Translations under genes and position numbers: made by a program
Source: Bacteroidota bacterium
GTDB taxonomy: Bacteria > Bacteroidota > Bacteroidia > Chitinophagales > Chitinophagaceae
Assembly (NCBI GenBank): GCA_023416995.1
Contig: JAEZGI010000020.1
Span: forward strand, 1 to 64,000
DNA length: 64,000 nucleotides
Direction: 5' to 3'
Shown: one piece after another, positions 53,540 to 62,389 of the stretch
How the letters are laid out: each line of letters begins with the position of its first letter
How positions within the stretch are numbered: position 1 is the stretch's first letter
The notes under the pieces: generated by a model
The model's input: the letters and a program-made list of their open reading frames with translations, nothing else
What the model was told of the DNA's origin: nothing
The model's database searches: none

Positions 53540-54315
53540 ACATCCTAATCGTAGAGGACGAAGAACTCGCAGTCAAGAAATTGCAAAAAACACTCGCATC
53601 TGTTGATCCCGATGCGCAGGTAGTTGCTATTACCGATAGCATCAAAAGTACCGTTGACTGGCTTGAATCAAACGAAGCACCGGACCTTATTTTGATGGAT
53701 ATCGAACTTTCCGATGGCCAGAGTTTCGAAATCTTCAGCCGTGTTCAACTAAAAAGTGCGGTGATATTTACTACCTCTTATGATGAGTATGCTTTGAAGG
53801 CTTTCAAAGTTAACAGTATAGACTACCTTCTGAAACCGGTTCAGAAAGAAGACCTTGAAGCCGCACTGAAAAAGTATAGCGAAATGAAACTGATGTATAA
53901 TGTTGAACCGGTTAAAAATGAAGCCAATGTTGAAAGCCTGATCAGGGAGCTTCGTGAGAAACTTCAGCCTAAAGAATACCGCAAACGCTTCCTGGTTAAA
54001 AACGCACAAAAGCTCGTCTCAATTGAAGTTGAAGAGATCGCATATTTTTTCAGCGATGGCAGGTTAAACTTCTTTAAAACTTATGAGAACAAAAAGTATG
54101 TTGTCGATTATACGATGGATGAGCTGGAAGACATGTTAAATCCAGAACGTTATTTTCGTATCAGCCGTTCATTTTATATCGCAGTCGATAGCGTAGAGCA
54201 GATTCACGATTATTTTGGTAACCGTCTGCTGCTTCATCTTAAACCAGAGGTTGATAAAGAAGCGATCGTTAGTCGCGAGAAGGTGAGTGATTTCAAAAGA
54301 TGGATGGGCAAATAA
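53536..54315 (+). CDS. LytTR family response regulator
   Basis: This 259-aa regulator has a receiver domain (1-125) with phospho-acceptor Asp55 in LILMDIELSDG, acidic pocket EDEE at 7-10 and conserved Lys in LLKPVQKED. The LytTR DNA-binding domain (about 155-259) begins RFLVKNAQKLVSIEVEEI and contains RYFRISRSFYI. It is the output of the kinase pair. Target genes are unknown. Confidence 0.94.
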   Translation: MNILIVEDEELAVKKLQKTLASVDPDAQVVAITDSIKSTVDWLESNEAPDLILMDIELSDGQSFEIFSRVQLKSAVIFTTSYDEYALKAFKVNSIDYLLKPVQKEDLEAALKKYSEMKLMYNVEPVKNEANVESLIRELREKLQPKEYRKRFLVKNAQKLVSIEVEEIAYFFSDGRLNFFKTYENKKYVVDYTMDELEDMLNPERYFRISRSFYIAVDSVEQIHDYFGNRLLLHLKPEVDKEAIVSREKVSDFKRWMGK

Positions 54316-54318
54316 TCC

Positions 54319-54849
54319 TTAGTCAGGAAATTTTTCAAAAAGTTCAGTTACGCCTTTGTTTACATCATCCTCATAACTGTTTTCTTTTTTTGAAATTATC
54401 CCTTCCATTACTCCCTGCCAAACCATCATATTTTTCCGGCTATCAACCAGGTCGATAGTTGCTGTACCAACTTTATAACGACCGACCTCTACCTGTTCGG
54501 ATTTCCAGGAGTATCGACGTTGACCCATGTATCTTGGGGCTTCCCTGATATTTGTTTCGCGGGTTTGGGTTTCTTCTTTCACTACGATCCCGATATTTAC
54601 CCTCAGATCCGGGTCAGCATCCTGACGGTAACCTTTTGCCTCGAGCTCCCTGCTTATAGCCTGTTTCAATATGGCGGTATAGGGTTCGAACCTGTTGCCG
54701 GTGGTATCTCCCGAGGCATCAAGTTCGTAAAAGTCGTAGGTTTTGTAACTGGTAAAATCAATACCCGGTGCTTTTTCTGTTTTCACTACACGGGCGGTGC
54801 TGCAGGCGAGCAGACACCACAGCATGATGTAGATAACAAACTGTTTCAT
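54319..54849 (-). CDS. DUF4136 lipoprotein
   Basis: This 176-aa lipoprotein has a lipobox ending at Cys16 (LWCLLAC) and the DUF4136 pattern (DFTSYKTYDFYEL; DPDLRVNIGIVVKEE; TATIDLVDSRKNMMVWQGVMEG). Its role is not known; family members sit in the outer membrane. The ATG at 54849 is preferred, since the longer frame to 54909 overlaps the neighbouring gene and lacks a signal start. It faces the LytTR gene with 3 bp between stops. Confidence 0.85.
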   Translation of the reverse strand: MKQFVIYIMLWCLLACSTARVVKTEKAPGIDFTSYKTYDFYELDASGDTTGNRFEPYTAILKQAISRELEAKGYRQDADPDLRVNIGIVVKEETQTRETNIREAPRYMGQRRYSWKSEQVEVGRYKVGTATIDLVDSRKNMMVWQGVMEGIISKKENSYEDDVNKGVTELFEKFPD

Positions 54850-54886
54850 GAGTTTTTTCGGAACCCGCTCAATATTTATACCATCA

Positions 54887-55600
54887 TTACGGAAACATTG
54901 CTTCGGCAACAGCCACTGACTCTGGTTTGCCTACATCTATAAACTTTGAACCGGTGTGATCAAAACCAAAGATCCCCGCTTTTGCTGCAGCATCCAGGTA
55001 TACGTCTACCATTGAAAACTTCCCCTGGAGCGCTATATGTGAAAATAGTGTGGGATCGATGACATGCACGCCGCTAAATGCTTTTTGTATGTAAGAGGGG
55101 CGAACCAGGCTCAATCTTTCCTGACCCGTTGAAACATTTCTCCACCCGCAAAGTTGCTGTTGATCGTCAAAAAGAAAGAACCGGCTCGTATTCCTGTCTG
55201 AAACCGCAAGTGTAGCAATTGCACCCGATGACTTATGGTGAGCTATCATTTGGCTAAGATCAAGATTGGTAAGCACATCAACGTTCAAAGCCACAAAATG
55301 ATCGTCATTGAAATGCGCAGCAGCCTTAACGAGACCTCCACCGGTTTCCAGAACTTCGTTGCGTTCATCGCTGATCACAACCCGCGAACCCCAGCCATTG
55401 GCGCTGGCTATTGCATTCTCTATCTGGTCAGCAAAATGATGCACATTTACGACCACATCATAGATGCCGGATTGCTGCAGGTATTCAACATTACGCTGTA
55501 GCAGCGATTTACCATTGATAAGGGCAAGCGCCTTAGGGTGTTTGTCGGTCCAGGGTTTGAACCTGGTTCCAAGACCTGCACTGAATATAATCGCTTTCAT
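54887..55600 (-). CDS. Sugar-phosphate nucleotidyltransferase (MurU/GlmU-like)
   Basis: This 237-aa enzyme transfers a nucleotide to a sugar 1-phosphate. The N-terminal signature FSAGLGTRFKPWTDKHPKAL carries the nucleotide-binding GxGTRxxPxTxxxPK motif, and VALNVDVLTNLDLS has the metal-binding Asp pattern. Length and motifs resemble MurU (MurNAc-1-P uridylyltransferase) and mannose-1-P guanylyltransferases; the sugar specificity is open. No kinase of the AmgK type is adjacent. It follows nadB by 15 bp. Confidence 0.87.
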   Translation of the reverse strand: MKAIIFSAGLGTRFKPWTDKHPKALALINGKSLLQRNVEYLQQSGIYDVVVNVHHFADQIENAIASANGWGSRVVISDERNEVLETGGGLVKAAAHFNDDHFVALNVDVLTNLDLSQMIAHHKSSGAIATLAVSDRNTSRFFLFDDQQQLCGWRNVSTGQERLSLVRPSYIQKAFSGVHVIDPTLFSHIALQGKFSMVDVYLDAAAKAGIFGFDHTGSKFIDVGKPESVAVAEAMFP

Positions 55601-55615
55601 ACCCTTATGATTAAT

Positions 55616-57217
55616 TTATAACACAATGTTTTGAGGAACATCGTTTTTGAACTCATAATCCGTGTTAAAATGAAGACCGCGGCTTTCATGCCGGAACTGA
55701 GCGCATTTTACGATCAGATAGCTGGCAGTGATCATATTGCGCAACTCACACAAAGCCGGAGAAAGACTTGTTCTTTCATACAACAGTTCGGTTTCTGTCC
55801 AAAGCAAATCAAGTCGCTTCATGGCACGTTCCAGCCGGGTATTTGTTCTTACGATACCCACATAGTCACTCATCACCTGCTGTACTTCTTTAAGACTTTG
55901 CGTGATCAGGATCATTTCGTGTGGCACGGTTGTACCAGCAGCGTTCCATTCCGGAACACTGGCCCGCTGTTGTAATTCGGGAAGCGGCTGTTGAACAGAA
56001 TCCATGAAGGCACGATGCGCAAAAACCATTGCTTCGAGTAGTGAATTGCTGGCAAGACGATTCGCACCATGCAGGCCTGTGCTTGCACATTCACCCGCTG
56101 CATATAAATTCTTTATCGAGGTACGTCCCCATTCATCTGTTTTTACACCACCACAACTGTAATGTGCTGCCGGGGCAACCGGTATCGTTTGTTTTGAAAT
56201 ATCAATCCCAACACTCAAACACTTTTCATAAATGTTTGGGAAGTGTTCAATGAACTTGTCCTGTGGCATATGACGTACATCCAGGTACACATGTTCGGTT
56301 CCCCCTTTTTTCATTTCACTGTCGATAGCGCGTGCCACAATATCGCGGGGCGCAAGATCTTTCCTTGGATCATAACGTTCCATAAACGCATCACCGTTAA
56401 GATCACGCAGAATGCCGCCATCGCCACGCACCGCTTCGGTGATAAGAAATGATTGACCTTTAACACCAGGCTCATATAATGCAGTCGGGTGGAACTGAAT
56501 AAACTCCATGTTTTCAATACGACCCTTCGCCCGATAAACCATCGCCACGCCGTCACCGGTCGCGATTGCCGGGTTAGTGGTTGACCGGTACACCTGGCCA
56601 TTGCCACCGGTTGCAAGAAGTGTGATACGGGAGAGTATTGTCTCGACTTTATTTGTTTCTGTATTTAAGGCATATACGCCGTAACACACAATACCGGGTG
56701 TTGCTTTTGTAACAAGATATCCAAGATGGTGCTGGGTAATAAGATCAACTACGAACCAGTGTTTCATGATCTCAATATTGGAGTAACGTGCCACCGCTGT
56801 TACTAATGCACGTTCCATCTCCTGACCTGTTATGTCTTTATGGTGCAGGATCCTGAACTCGCTATGTCCCCCTTCTTTTCCTAACTTATAGTCACCATCA
56901 GATTCTTTATCGAACCTTGCGCCCCATTCAATGATTTCCTGGATCCGGTCCACGCCTTCTTTCACAACAATTTCAACCACACGTTCATTACAAAGACCGT
57001 CACCTGCAACCAGCGTATCTTCTATATGTTTATCAAAACTATCTTTCTCAAGGTCTATTACACCTGCAATTCCGCCCTGGGCATACTTTGTGTTTGTTTC
57101 ATCAACCTGGGCCTTTGTAAGGACCGTTACTTTCTTATCCGGAAATTCGGCGGCCATTTTAAGGGCATAGGTCAGGCCGGCAATACCCGAACCAATGACA
57201 AGGAAGTCTGTCTGCAT
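55616..57217 (-). CDS. nadB: L-aspartate oxidase
   Basis: This FAD enzyme oxidises aspartate to iminoaspartate, the first step of NAD synthesis. It is 533 aa from the ATG at 57217 (ATG at 57229 also possible). It shows the FAD motif VIGSGIAGLTYALKMA, the TKYAQGGIAGV segment, HAAHYSCGG-like APAAHYSCGGVKTDEWG and GECASTGLHGANRLASNSL. The C-terminal helical domain is intact. nadA and nadC are not in the window. Confidence 0.95.
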   Translation of the reverse strand: MQTDFLVIGSGIAGLTYALKMAAEFPDKKVTVLTKAQVDETNTKYAQGGIAGVIDLEKDSFDKHIEDTLVAGDGLCNERVVEIVVKEGVDRIQEIIEWGARFDKESDGDYKLGKEGGHSEFRILHHKDITGQEMERALVTAVARYSNIEIMKHWFVVDLITQHHLGYLVTKATPGIVCYGVYALNTETNKVETILSRITLLATGGNGQVYRSTTNPAIATGDGVAMVYRAKGRIENMEFIQFHPTALYEPGVKGQSFLITEAVRGDGGILRDLNGDAFMERYDPRKDLAPRDIVARAIDSEMKKGGTEHVYLDVRHMPQDKFIEHFPNIYEKCLSVGIDISKQTIPVAPAAHYSCGGVKTDEWGRTSIKNLYAAGECASTGLHGANRLASNSLLEAMVFAHRAFMDSVQQPLPELQQRASVPEWNAAGTTVPHEMILITQSLKEVQQVMSDYVGIVRTNTRLERAMKRLDLLWTETELLYERTSLSPALCELRNMITASYLIVKCAQFRHESRGLHFNTDYEFKNDVPQNIVL

Positions 57218-57238
57218 GCTTACAATCAATTTAGTAAA

Positions 57239-58030
57239 TCAATATTCGATGTTATATGCAAACTTCTCAGGAGTTTCGAGTAATTCAAGCAGGTTGTATT
57301 TCATTGTAACGGTGCGTTTATCATCAGATAATTTGATCAGGGTGTTATCTGATTTTTTAACTGGGCGCGGAAGCTTGATAGTAGTAGTATAAAGAATTTC
57401 CATTCCTGCACCGGAAAGTTGTTTCATTTGTTCCATTTCAGGCATAGCCATCAATTCGTCAAACCTTGCCTTATTTACTTTACGACTGAGTGTTCCGTTT
57501 TTTGCAACAACATCAAACATAGAATTTAACTGGTCCATCTGGTTACTTTCTGGCCGGGCAGGCATATCGGCTGCATTACCATCATCATTGCCCTTATCGA
57601 ACATTGATTTAAAAGCCTGGCCAATACCTGAACCGCTGTTACCCATCCCTGACATCAGCTTTTGCAAATTAGCATAGCTATTGAAAGGCAGGTTTACGTT
57701 CATCTTCATCAGCTTTTCTTTGACATTCATCTGAACCTGGAGTTTCCCATTTTTCAACAGCTCCTTCTGGTCGGCGGTTATATCATCTTTAGCTGAGTCA
57801 AGCAATGAGCTCATAGAAATGATGGTATCAATTGCGCGGTCAAGACCTTCTTTCGAAAGCTGTTCATCACCGGCCATTGTTTGCATCATTTCGATCAATT
57901 GTCCCATGTCCATTTTTGTGACATAAGTGCCGGAGCCATTTTCGTTTATCACGATTTCTTCATTCACTTCGTAGCAACCAACAAAAAATAAGGTCAGCAT
58001 GCTCGCGATAACAATGCGAAACTTCTTCAT
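57239..58030 (-). CDS. Conserved lipoprotein of unknown function
   Basis: This 263-aa protein has a lipobox ending at Cys19 (FFVGC), then YEVNEEIVINENGSGTYVTKM, a pattern seen at the start of LppM-like lipoproteins. A long Met/Lys/Asp-rich middle (about 60-190) is probably helical. No enzyme motifs are seen. It precedes nadB and follows galM on the same strand, but functional ties are unclear. Confidence 0.78.
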   Translation of the reverse strand: MKKFRIVIASMLTLFFVGCYEVNEEIVINENGSGTYVTKMDMGQLIEMMQTMAGDEQLSKEGLDRAIDTIISMSSLLDSAKDDITADQKELLKNGKLQVQMNVKEKLMKMNVNLPFNSYANLQKLMSGMGNSGSGIGQAFKSMFDKGNDDGNAADMPARPESNQMDQLNSMFDVVAKNGTLSRKVNKARFDELMAMPEMEQMKQLSGAGMEILYTTTIKLPRPVKKSDNTLIKLSDDKRTVTMKYNLLELLETPEKFAYNIEY

Positions 58031-58072
58031 ACAGTGTATAATTTGGGTCTAAATTAATTCAAAAGGGCCATA

Positions 58073-59029
58073 TTATTCAGCCGTTTCAACCTGGTAGCGC
58101 ACCTTGAAACCAACTGATCCCTTAGGGTCAAGCATAATCAGCCCCAGCCCGTTATTAAAAGCGTCGGGCGCTCCGCTGAGATTTTCGATGGCGATACTAT
58201 CCCTGTGTTTTGGAGTAAAGATCTGGAGGTACCGATACAGATCGGATGCAAAAAAATTTAGCTTTAGTTTGTTCCGCGGATTGTAAACAACACAACAGGG
58301 TGAACCATTTGACTGGTTCAAAACAAAGCAATTATCAATCTCCCTGCTTCCAAGTTGTGCAAGTGATATAAATGAAGGGTCATCAAGTAATTTACCGGTG
58401 GGCACCAGCGCTTCATTGAATTCAAGCATGGTGCGGGATGGAAACATTATCTCATATTTATCTATCGTATCACCAAGATTAAAATACGGGTGCCAGCCAT
58501 CAACTACCGGTATCGATTCGTGATGCAGATTGATGATGGTTGTTTCCAGTTGCAAAACATTACGCGTTTGCAACGTGTATTTAACCTCGCAGATATATTC
58601 AAACGGGTATCCGGCGTCCTCAGCTTTGTAATGATACCGAAGTGTAACCGAAGCGCTTCCCTCGTCAGCAAACTCCCTGGTTACTTCGAAAGATTTATCA
58701 TATACTAAACCATGTATGGCGGAGCCATCTTTAAATCGATTTTGAAATTCATACTGCGTTTCATTCATCGACCATCTGCCCCGGGGTATGCGACAGGCGA
58801 AAGGAGATAGTTTGGAGCCTTTGTATGAAAACGAAAGATAATGAGCCAGTTCATCAGCAGTTTTATAATTGTCGATGATATTGATAGTTGTTTTTTCAAC
58901 GGGCACAACAAATGCATGAAGCAACGCACCCGCGGCGGGATTTAATGCAACCTGTGTACCAGTTGCATTTTCGGTAAGCCACAACAGATCAAAGCCGTCG
59001 CCTGGCTTACGTTCGATAGAGAAATTCAT
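58073..59029 (-). CDS. galM: Aldose 1-epimerase (galactose mutarotase-like)
   Basis: This 318-aa protein of the galactose mutarotase fold interconverts alpha and beta anomers of hexoses. VDGWHPYFNLG near 172-182 holds a conserved His, and AIENLSGAPDAFNNGLG near 286-302 carries the catalytic Glu region. It is divergent from galK with only 64 bp between the starts, which argues for a role on galactose. The specificity could be wider. Confidence 0.88.
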   Translation of the reverse strand: MNFSIERKPGDGFDLLWLTENATGTQVALNPAAGALLHAFVVPVEKTTINIIDNYKTADELAHYLSFSYKGSKLSPFACRIPRGRWSMNETQYEFQNRFKDGSAIHGLVYDKSFEVTREFADEGSASVTLRYHYKAEDAGYPFEYICEVKYTLQTRNVLQLETTIINLHHESIPVVDGWHPYFNLGDTIDKYEIMFPSRTMLEFNEALVPTGKLLDDPSFISLAQLGSREIDNCFVLNQSNGSPCCVVYNPRNKLKLNFFASDLYRYLQIFTPKHRDSIAIENLSGAPDAFNNGLGLIMLDPKGSVGFKVRYQVETAE

Positions 59030-59075
59030 AAAGGCAAGTTATTGAAAATGAATATCTTTATCTTTCCAATCACCG

Positions 59076-59083
59076 TAAATTTG
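59076..59083 (+). promoter_or_regulatory. -7 box upstream of galK
   Basis: TAAATTTG fits TAnnTTTG and ends 10 nt before the galK ATG. No consensus -33 lies at the right distance in the narrow galM-galK gap. Confidence 0.35.
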
Positions 59084-59093
59084 GGAATTAATT

Positions 59094-60266
59094 ATGGCGA
59101 CGATGATAGCGCAAATTGAGGCTTTATTCAGAGAGAAATTTGGCAGGCAGCCAATTATTATTGCTGCACCAGGACGCGTAAACCTGATCGGGGAACATAC
59201 TGACTATAATAACGGTTTTGTTTTGCCTGGAGCCGTCGATAAAAAAATATACATGGCAGTTGCTGAAAATAACAGCAACGAGGTAAATATCTATGCAAAA
59301 CAATTTGACAATACTTTTTCGTTTTCACTGGATGATATCCACCCGGTAAAAGGTTGGCCCACCTACCTGTTGGGTGTGAGTTTTTATATGTTACAGGCGG
59401 GAGCGAATATGCGTGGCATGGATGTAATCATTGACGGCGATATACCAGTCGGCGCGGGAATGAGCTCATCAGCAGCACTATGCTCCGCTTTTGGTGTAGC
59501 CATAAACGATGTTTTTGAAAACGGTTTTTCACCAATGCAACTGGCATTCATTGGTCAAAAAACGGAGCACCATTTCGCGGAATTACAATGTGGCATTATG
59601 GACCAGTTTGCGAGTTTACATGGCAAAGCGGGTCATGTGATGAAACTTGATTGCCGTAATCTTGAATATGAATACATTCCTTTTGATTTTCCTGACCATC
59701 GTATCGTACTTGTGAACAGCATGGTTAGTCACAGTCTTGCCTCAACGGAATACAATACCCGCCGTGAACAGTGTGAAGAAGGTGTTGCGATACTTAAGAC
59801 TAAATTGAATAAGGAAGTTTTGTCACTGCGTGATATCACTATTGAAGAACTTGAAGCGAACAAGTCTGCTCTCAGTGAGGTTGTATACAGGCGTTGCAGT
59901 TATATATTAGCAGAGAATCAAAGATTGTTAAAAGGCTGCGACCTGCTTCAACAAAATGATCTTGCGGGTTTTGGTAAGCTCATGATTCAATCGCACGAAG
60001 GTCTCAGTAAATGGTATGAGGTAAGTTGCCCTGAGCTTGATTTTCTGCAGGAAAAGGCAATGGAAGTTGCCGGAGTCAAAGGTTCGCGGATGATGGGCGG
60101 CGGATTTGGCGGTTGCACGATTAACATTGTGCCTGTTGACAAACTCGAAGCATTTTCAGCATACGTTTCGGAGGCTTACATGGGTGCATATCATAAATCA
60201 CCGGAGATCTATGTAACACAACTCGACCAGGGTGCAGCCGTTGCGCAGATAGAACCACATAGCTGA
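59094..60266 (+). CDS. galK: Galactokinase
   Basis: It phosphorylates galactose with ATP in the Leloir pathway. The 390-aa GHMP kinase has GRVNLIGEHTDYN (27-39) for substrate binding, the ATP motif PVGAGMSSSAA (118-128), the catalytic Asp in CGIMDQFASLHG, and MMGGGFGGCTI near 330. It is divergent from galM. galT and galE are not in the window, so the pathway is completed elsewhere. The ATG at 59094 is clear. Confidence 0.96.
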   Translation: MATMIAQIEALFREKFGRQPIIIAAPGRVNLIGEHTDYNNGFVLPGAVDKKIYMAVAENNSNEVNIYAKQFDNTFSFSLDDIHPVKGWPTYLLGVSFYMLQAGANMRGMDVIIDGDIPVGAGMSSSAALCSAFGVAINDVFENGFSPMQLAFIGQKTEHHFAELQCGIMDQFASLHGKAGHVMKLDCRNLEYEYIPFDFPDHRIVLVNSMVSHSLASTEYNTRREQCEEGVAILKTKLNKEVLSLRDITIEELEANKSALSEVVYRRCSYILAENQRLLKGCDLLQQNDLAGFGKLMIQSHEGLSKWYEVSCPELDFLQEKAMEVAGVKGSRMMGGGFGGCTINIVPVDKLEAFSAYVSEAYMGAYHKSPEIYVTQLDQGAAVAQIEPHS

Positions 60267-60271
60267 ACAAC

Positions 60272-60940
60272 TCAGGCTGGTTTGTAAAGATTATTGCGAA
60301 TGGCGTAAACAACCAGGCCGATCGAATTTTTGACATTCATCTTTTCCTGGATTTTAAGCCGGTAACCTTCAACGGTGCGTATGCTTAGAAAAAGCTGATC
60401 AGCAATTTCTTTGTTGGTCAACTCCTGGCAGATCAACCTGACAATCTCAAGCTCGCGGTCGGTCAGCTCAAGCTTTTTGGTTTTTTTATACGGGTTGAAC
60501 TTGCTTTTGGCAATCATTTGTGCGAGCCTGGAAGACGTGTGCTTGCAATAATAAGGCTGCTCCTGGTAAACTGTCCGGATCGCCTCTGCCACCTCGTGTT
60601 TATCCGCATTTTTAAGCAGGTATCCCTTAGCTCCTGCCTCCAGCATATCAATGATCAGATCTTCTTCATCAAACATTGATAATCCAATTACACCCATATC
60701 GGGGAATTGTCCGAGAATCGCTTTCGTGGCTTCGATGCCATCCATGCGTGGCATTTTTATATCAGTCACTACCACATCCGGCTGGAGTGTATTGACAAGT
60801 TCTATCAACTCACGGCCGTCAGCTGCTTCACCGAGCAATTGAATATCATCCTGGCGACTGATCATAAGTTTGAAGCCGTCACGGAAAATCTCGTGGTCAT
60901 CTGCTATTACTATCCGGATGGTGCCTGAAGTCTGTGTCAT
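60272..60940 (-). CDS. NarL/FixJ-type response regulator
   Basis: This 222-aa regulator has a receiver domain with acidic residues DDH near 14-16, phospho-acceptor Asp60 in VVVTDIKMPRMDG, and conserved Lys in GYLLKNADKHEV. The C-terminal LuxR-type helix-turn-helix (about 155-215) reads LTDRELEIVRLI and IADQLFLSIRTVEGYRLKI. It is the probable partner of the kinase encoded upstream (83 bp away, same strand). A -7 box lies before its start, so it may also be expressed alone. Confidence 0.94.
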   Translation of the reverse strand: MTQTSGTIRIVIADDHEIFRDGFKLMISRQDDIQLLGEAADGRELIELVNTLQPDVVVTDIKMPRMDGIEATKAILGQFPDMGVIGLSMFDEEDLIIDMLEAGAKGYLLKNADKHEVAEAIRTVYQEQPYYCKHTSSRLAQMIAKSKFNPYKKTKKLELTDRELEIVRLICQELTNKEIADQLFLSIRTVEGYRLKIQEKMNVKNSIGLVVYAIRNNLYKPA

Positions 60941-60950
60941 GGTTGTGGAA

Positions 60951-60958
60951 CAAATATA
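60951..60958 (-). promoter_or_regulatory. -7 box upstream of the NarL-type regulator
   Basis: On the minus strand TATATTTG fits TAnnTTTG and lies 10 nt before the ATG at 60940. No -33 box is seen at 19 nt. Confidence 0.35.
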
Positions 60959-61023
60959 AACTAGTTTTCCGGCCGAATTGCTTCGGGATGCCGAAACAAT
61001 GAGTGAGTTAATACCAGCCTCAC

Positions 61024-61770
61024 TTATGCCGGTATCTCAAACAGGTACCTGGTACCCCGCCCTTTTTCGGACGAGTATGAAAACTCTCCGCCCATTACTT
61101 CCGTTCTGCTCTGCAGGTTTAAAAGTCCTAATCCTCCGGCGAGCCGCGTTTTTTGTTCGTAATCGAAGCCAATGCCATCATCGTCTGTACGCAATACGAT
61201 CAGCTCCTTTTCGCGGCTGAATACCAATCGAAGATTTTTGGCCTGTGCATGTTTGATAGTATTGTGAATGATTTCCTGGATAATGCGGTAGAGGTTTATT
61301 TCTTTATCCTGGCTCATGGTCATGCCTTCCGGATATACCAATGTGATATTTATAGGATGAACTCCTTTCAGCCTGGAGATCGAATCCTGTACTGCTACTT
61401 TAAGTCCCTTTCGCAACAGCGTATTTGGCATAAGATTATTTGAAATCTCGCGAAGTTTGCTGATGATATCATCGATGTGACCACTGGATTTCTCAATCAG
61501 TTTGAGGTCGTGCGGATCCGTTGAGTCGAGGTTGGTAATCTGCAGTTTTACTGCAGAAAGAAGCGGGCCGAGTTCATCATGGAGATCAGAGGCGATCCGT
61601 TTCCGCTCATTTTCAAGTGTCGTGATTTCTGCAAGGATCTTTGCTTTATGTAACTGGAGATTTCTGCGCTGATGCCTGATAATAGTGATAAGGAAATAAG
61701 AGATGATTACACCGAGAATAGCTGCAACTATGACAATGGCTCTAAAAAAATCTTCTTCCTTGGGATCCAT
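61024..61770 (-). CDS. NarX/DesK-type sensor histidine kinase
   Basis: This 248-aa kinase has one membrane helix (about 10-32), a short coiled region, the HisKA_3 phospho-acceptor His64 in SDLHDELGPLL, and a HATPase domain with N-box EIIHNTIKHAQA and DDGIGFD. It has no periplasmic sensor domain, so the signal is likely sensed by a partner. Its start overlaps the membrane protein gene by 43 bp, tying their translation together. Confidence 0.93.
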   Translation of the reverse strand: MDPKEEDFFRAIVIVAAILGVIISYFLITIIRHQRRNLQLHKAKILAEITTLENERKRIASDLHDELGPLLSAVKLQITNLDSTDPHDLKLIEKSSGHIDDIISKLREISNNLMPNTLLRKGLKVAVQDSISRLKGVHPINITLVYPEGMTMSQDKEINLYRIIQEIIHNTIKHAQAKNLRLVFSREKELIVLRTDDDGIGFDYEQKTRLAGGLGLLNLQSRTEVMGGEFSYSSEKGRGTRYLFEIPA

Positions 61771-62384
61771 AATATGACGTAGGCATATAAAAGATTAGCA
61801 AACAGGTTCACGTATTTCTGTATAGAAAAAATCTGACCCACAAACTCTGAACTACTTTCTTTCCCCAAAGCTTCCAGGTAAAATATCTCAGTCGTGAGTT
61901 TGTAGGAGAAATAAATGATTACACCAATGCAAATTAGGAATTTGGAATTTTTGAGAAAGCTTTTTCTTTCAGATACAATCAATTTATTGATCTGATCTAT
62001 AGCGAGGATTACAAGCAATATCGAATACCCGATCCGATAAAACGAACTTAATCCATGAATGGTTCTGACTATGAGGTTATCCCATATCCATAAAGCGAAA
62101 ACAACTGCCAGCACCACATGGAAAACCCAGCGTCGCCGCTGAAAGGAGCCCCATAGTTTAAATTGCCAGACAAAAAGCAAACCCTCGAGTAATACATAAA
62201 TGTTTGAGGGCATTAAAGAACCGGTTCTTTCCTGGAACAGGTACGCGAAAATTTCTGCCAGCAGTCCAAGCCAGCATATGTATATAAAGGGGTGATAAGA
62301 CGGTTCAATCTGATTGTACCTTATCACCCCGAGTATGGCAGCAATGATGATGCTGAATGTTGAAATGTATGCTATTATCTCCAA
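61728..62384 (-). CDS. Multi-pass membrane protein, candidate sensor partner
   Basis: This 218-aa protein has about seven hydrophobic segments (approx. 5-22, 32-50, 60-80, 88-105, 115-132, 150-168, 190-210) and no known domain. It is encoded 5 bp after the small protein at 62390 and overlaps the histidine kinase by 43 bp. Such tight coupling to a kinase with no sensor domain suggests that it supplies the membrane sensor, but this is inference. Confidence 0.8.
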   Translation of the reverse strand: MEIIAYISTFSIIIAAILGVIRYNQIEPSYHPFIYICWLGLLAEIFAYLFQERTGSLMPSNIYVLLEGLLFVWQFKLWGSFQRRRWVFHVVLAVVFALWIWDNLIVRTIHGLSSFYRIGYSILLVILAIDQINKLIVSERKSFLKNSKFLICIGVIIYFSYKLTTEIFYLEALGKESSSEFVGQIFSIQKYVNLFANLLYAYVILWIPRKKIFLEPLS

Positions 62385-62389
62385 GCTGT

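Noticed and set aside
54850..54909. Upstream extension of the DUF4136 protein
   Set aside because: It overlaps the nucleotidyltransferase gene and would bury the lipoprotein signal peptide.
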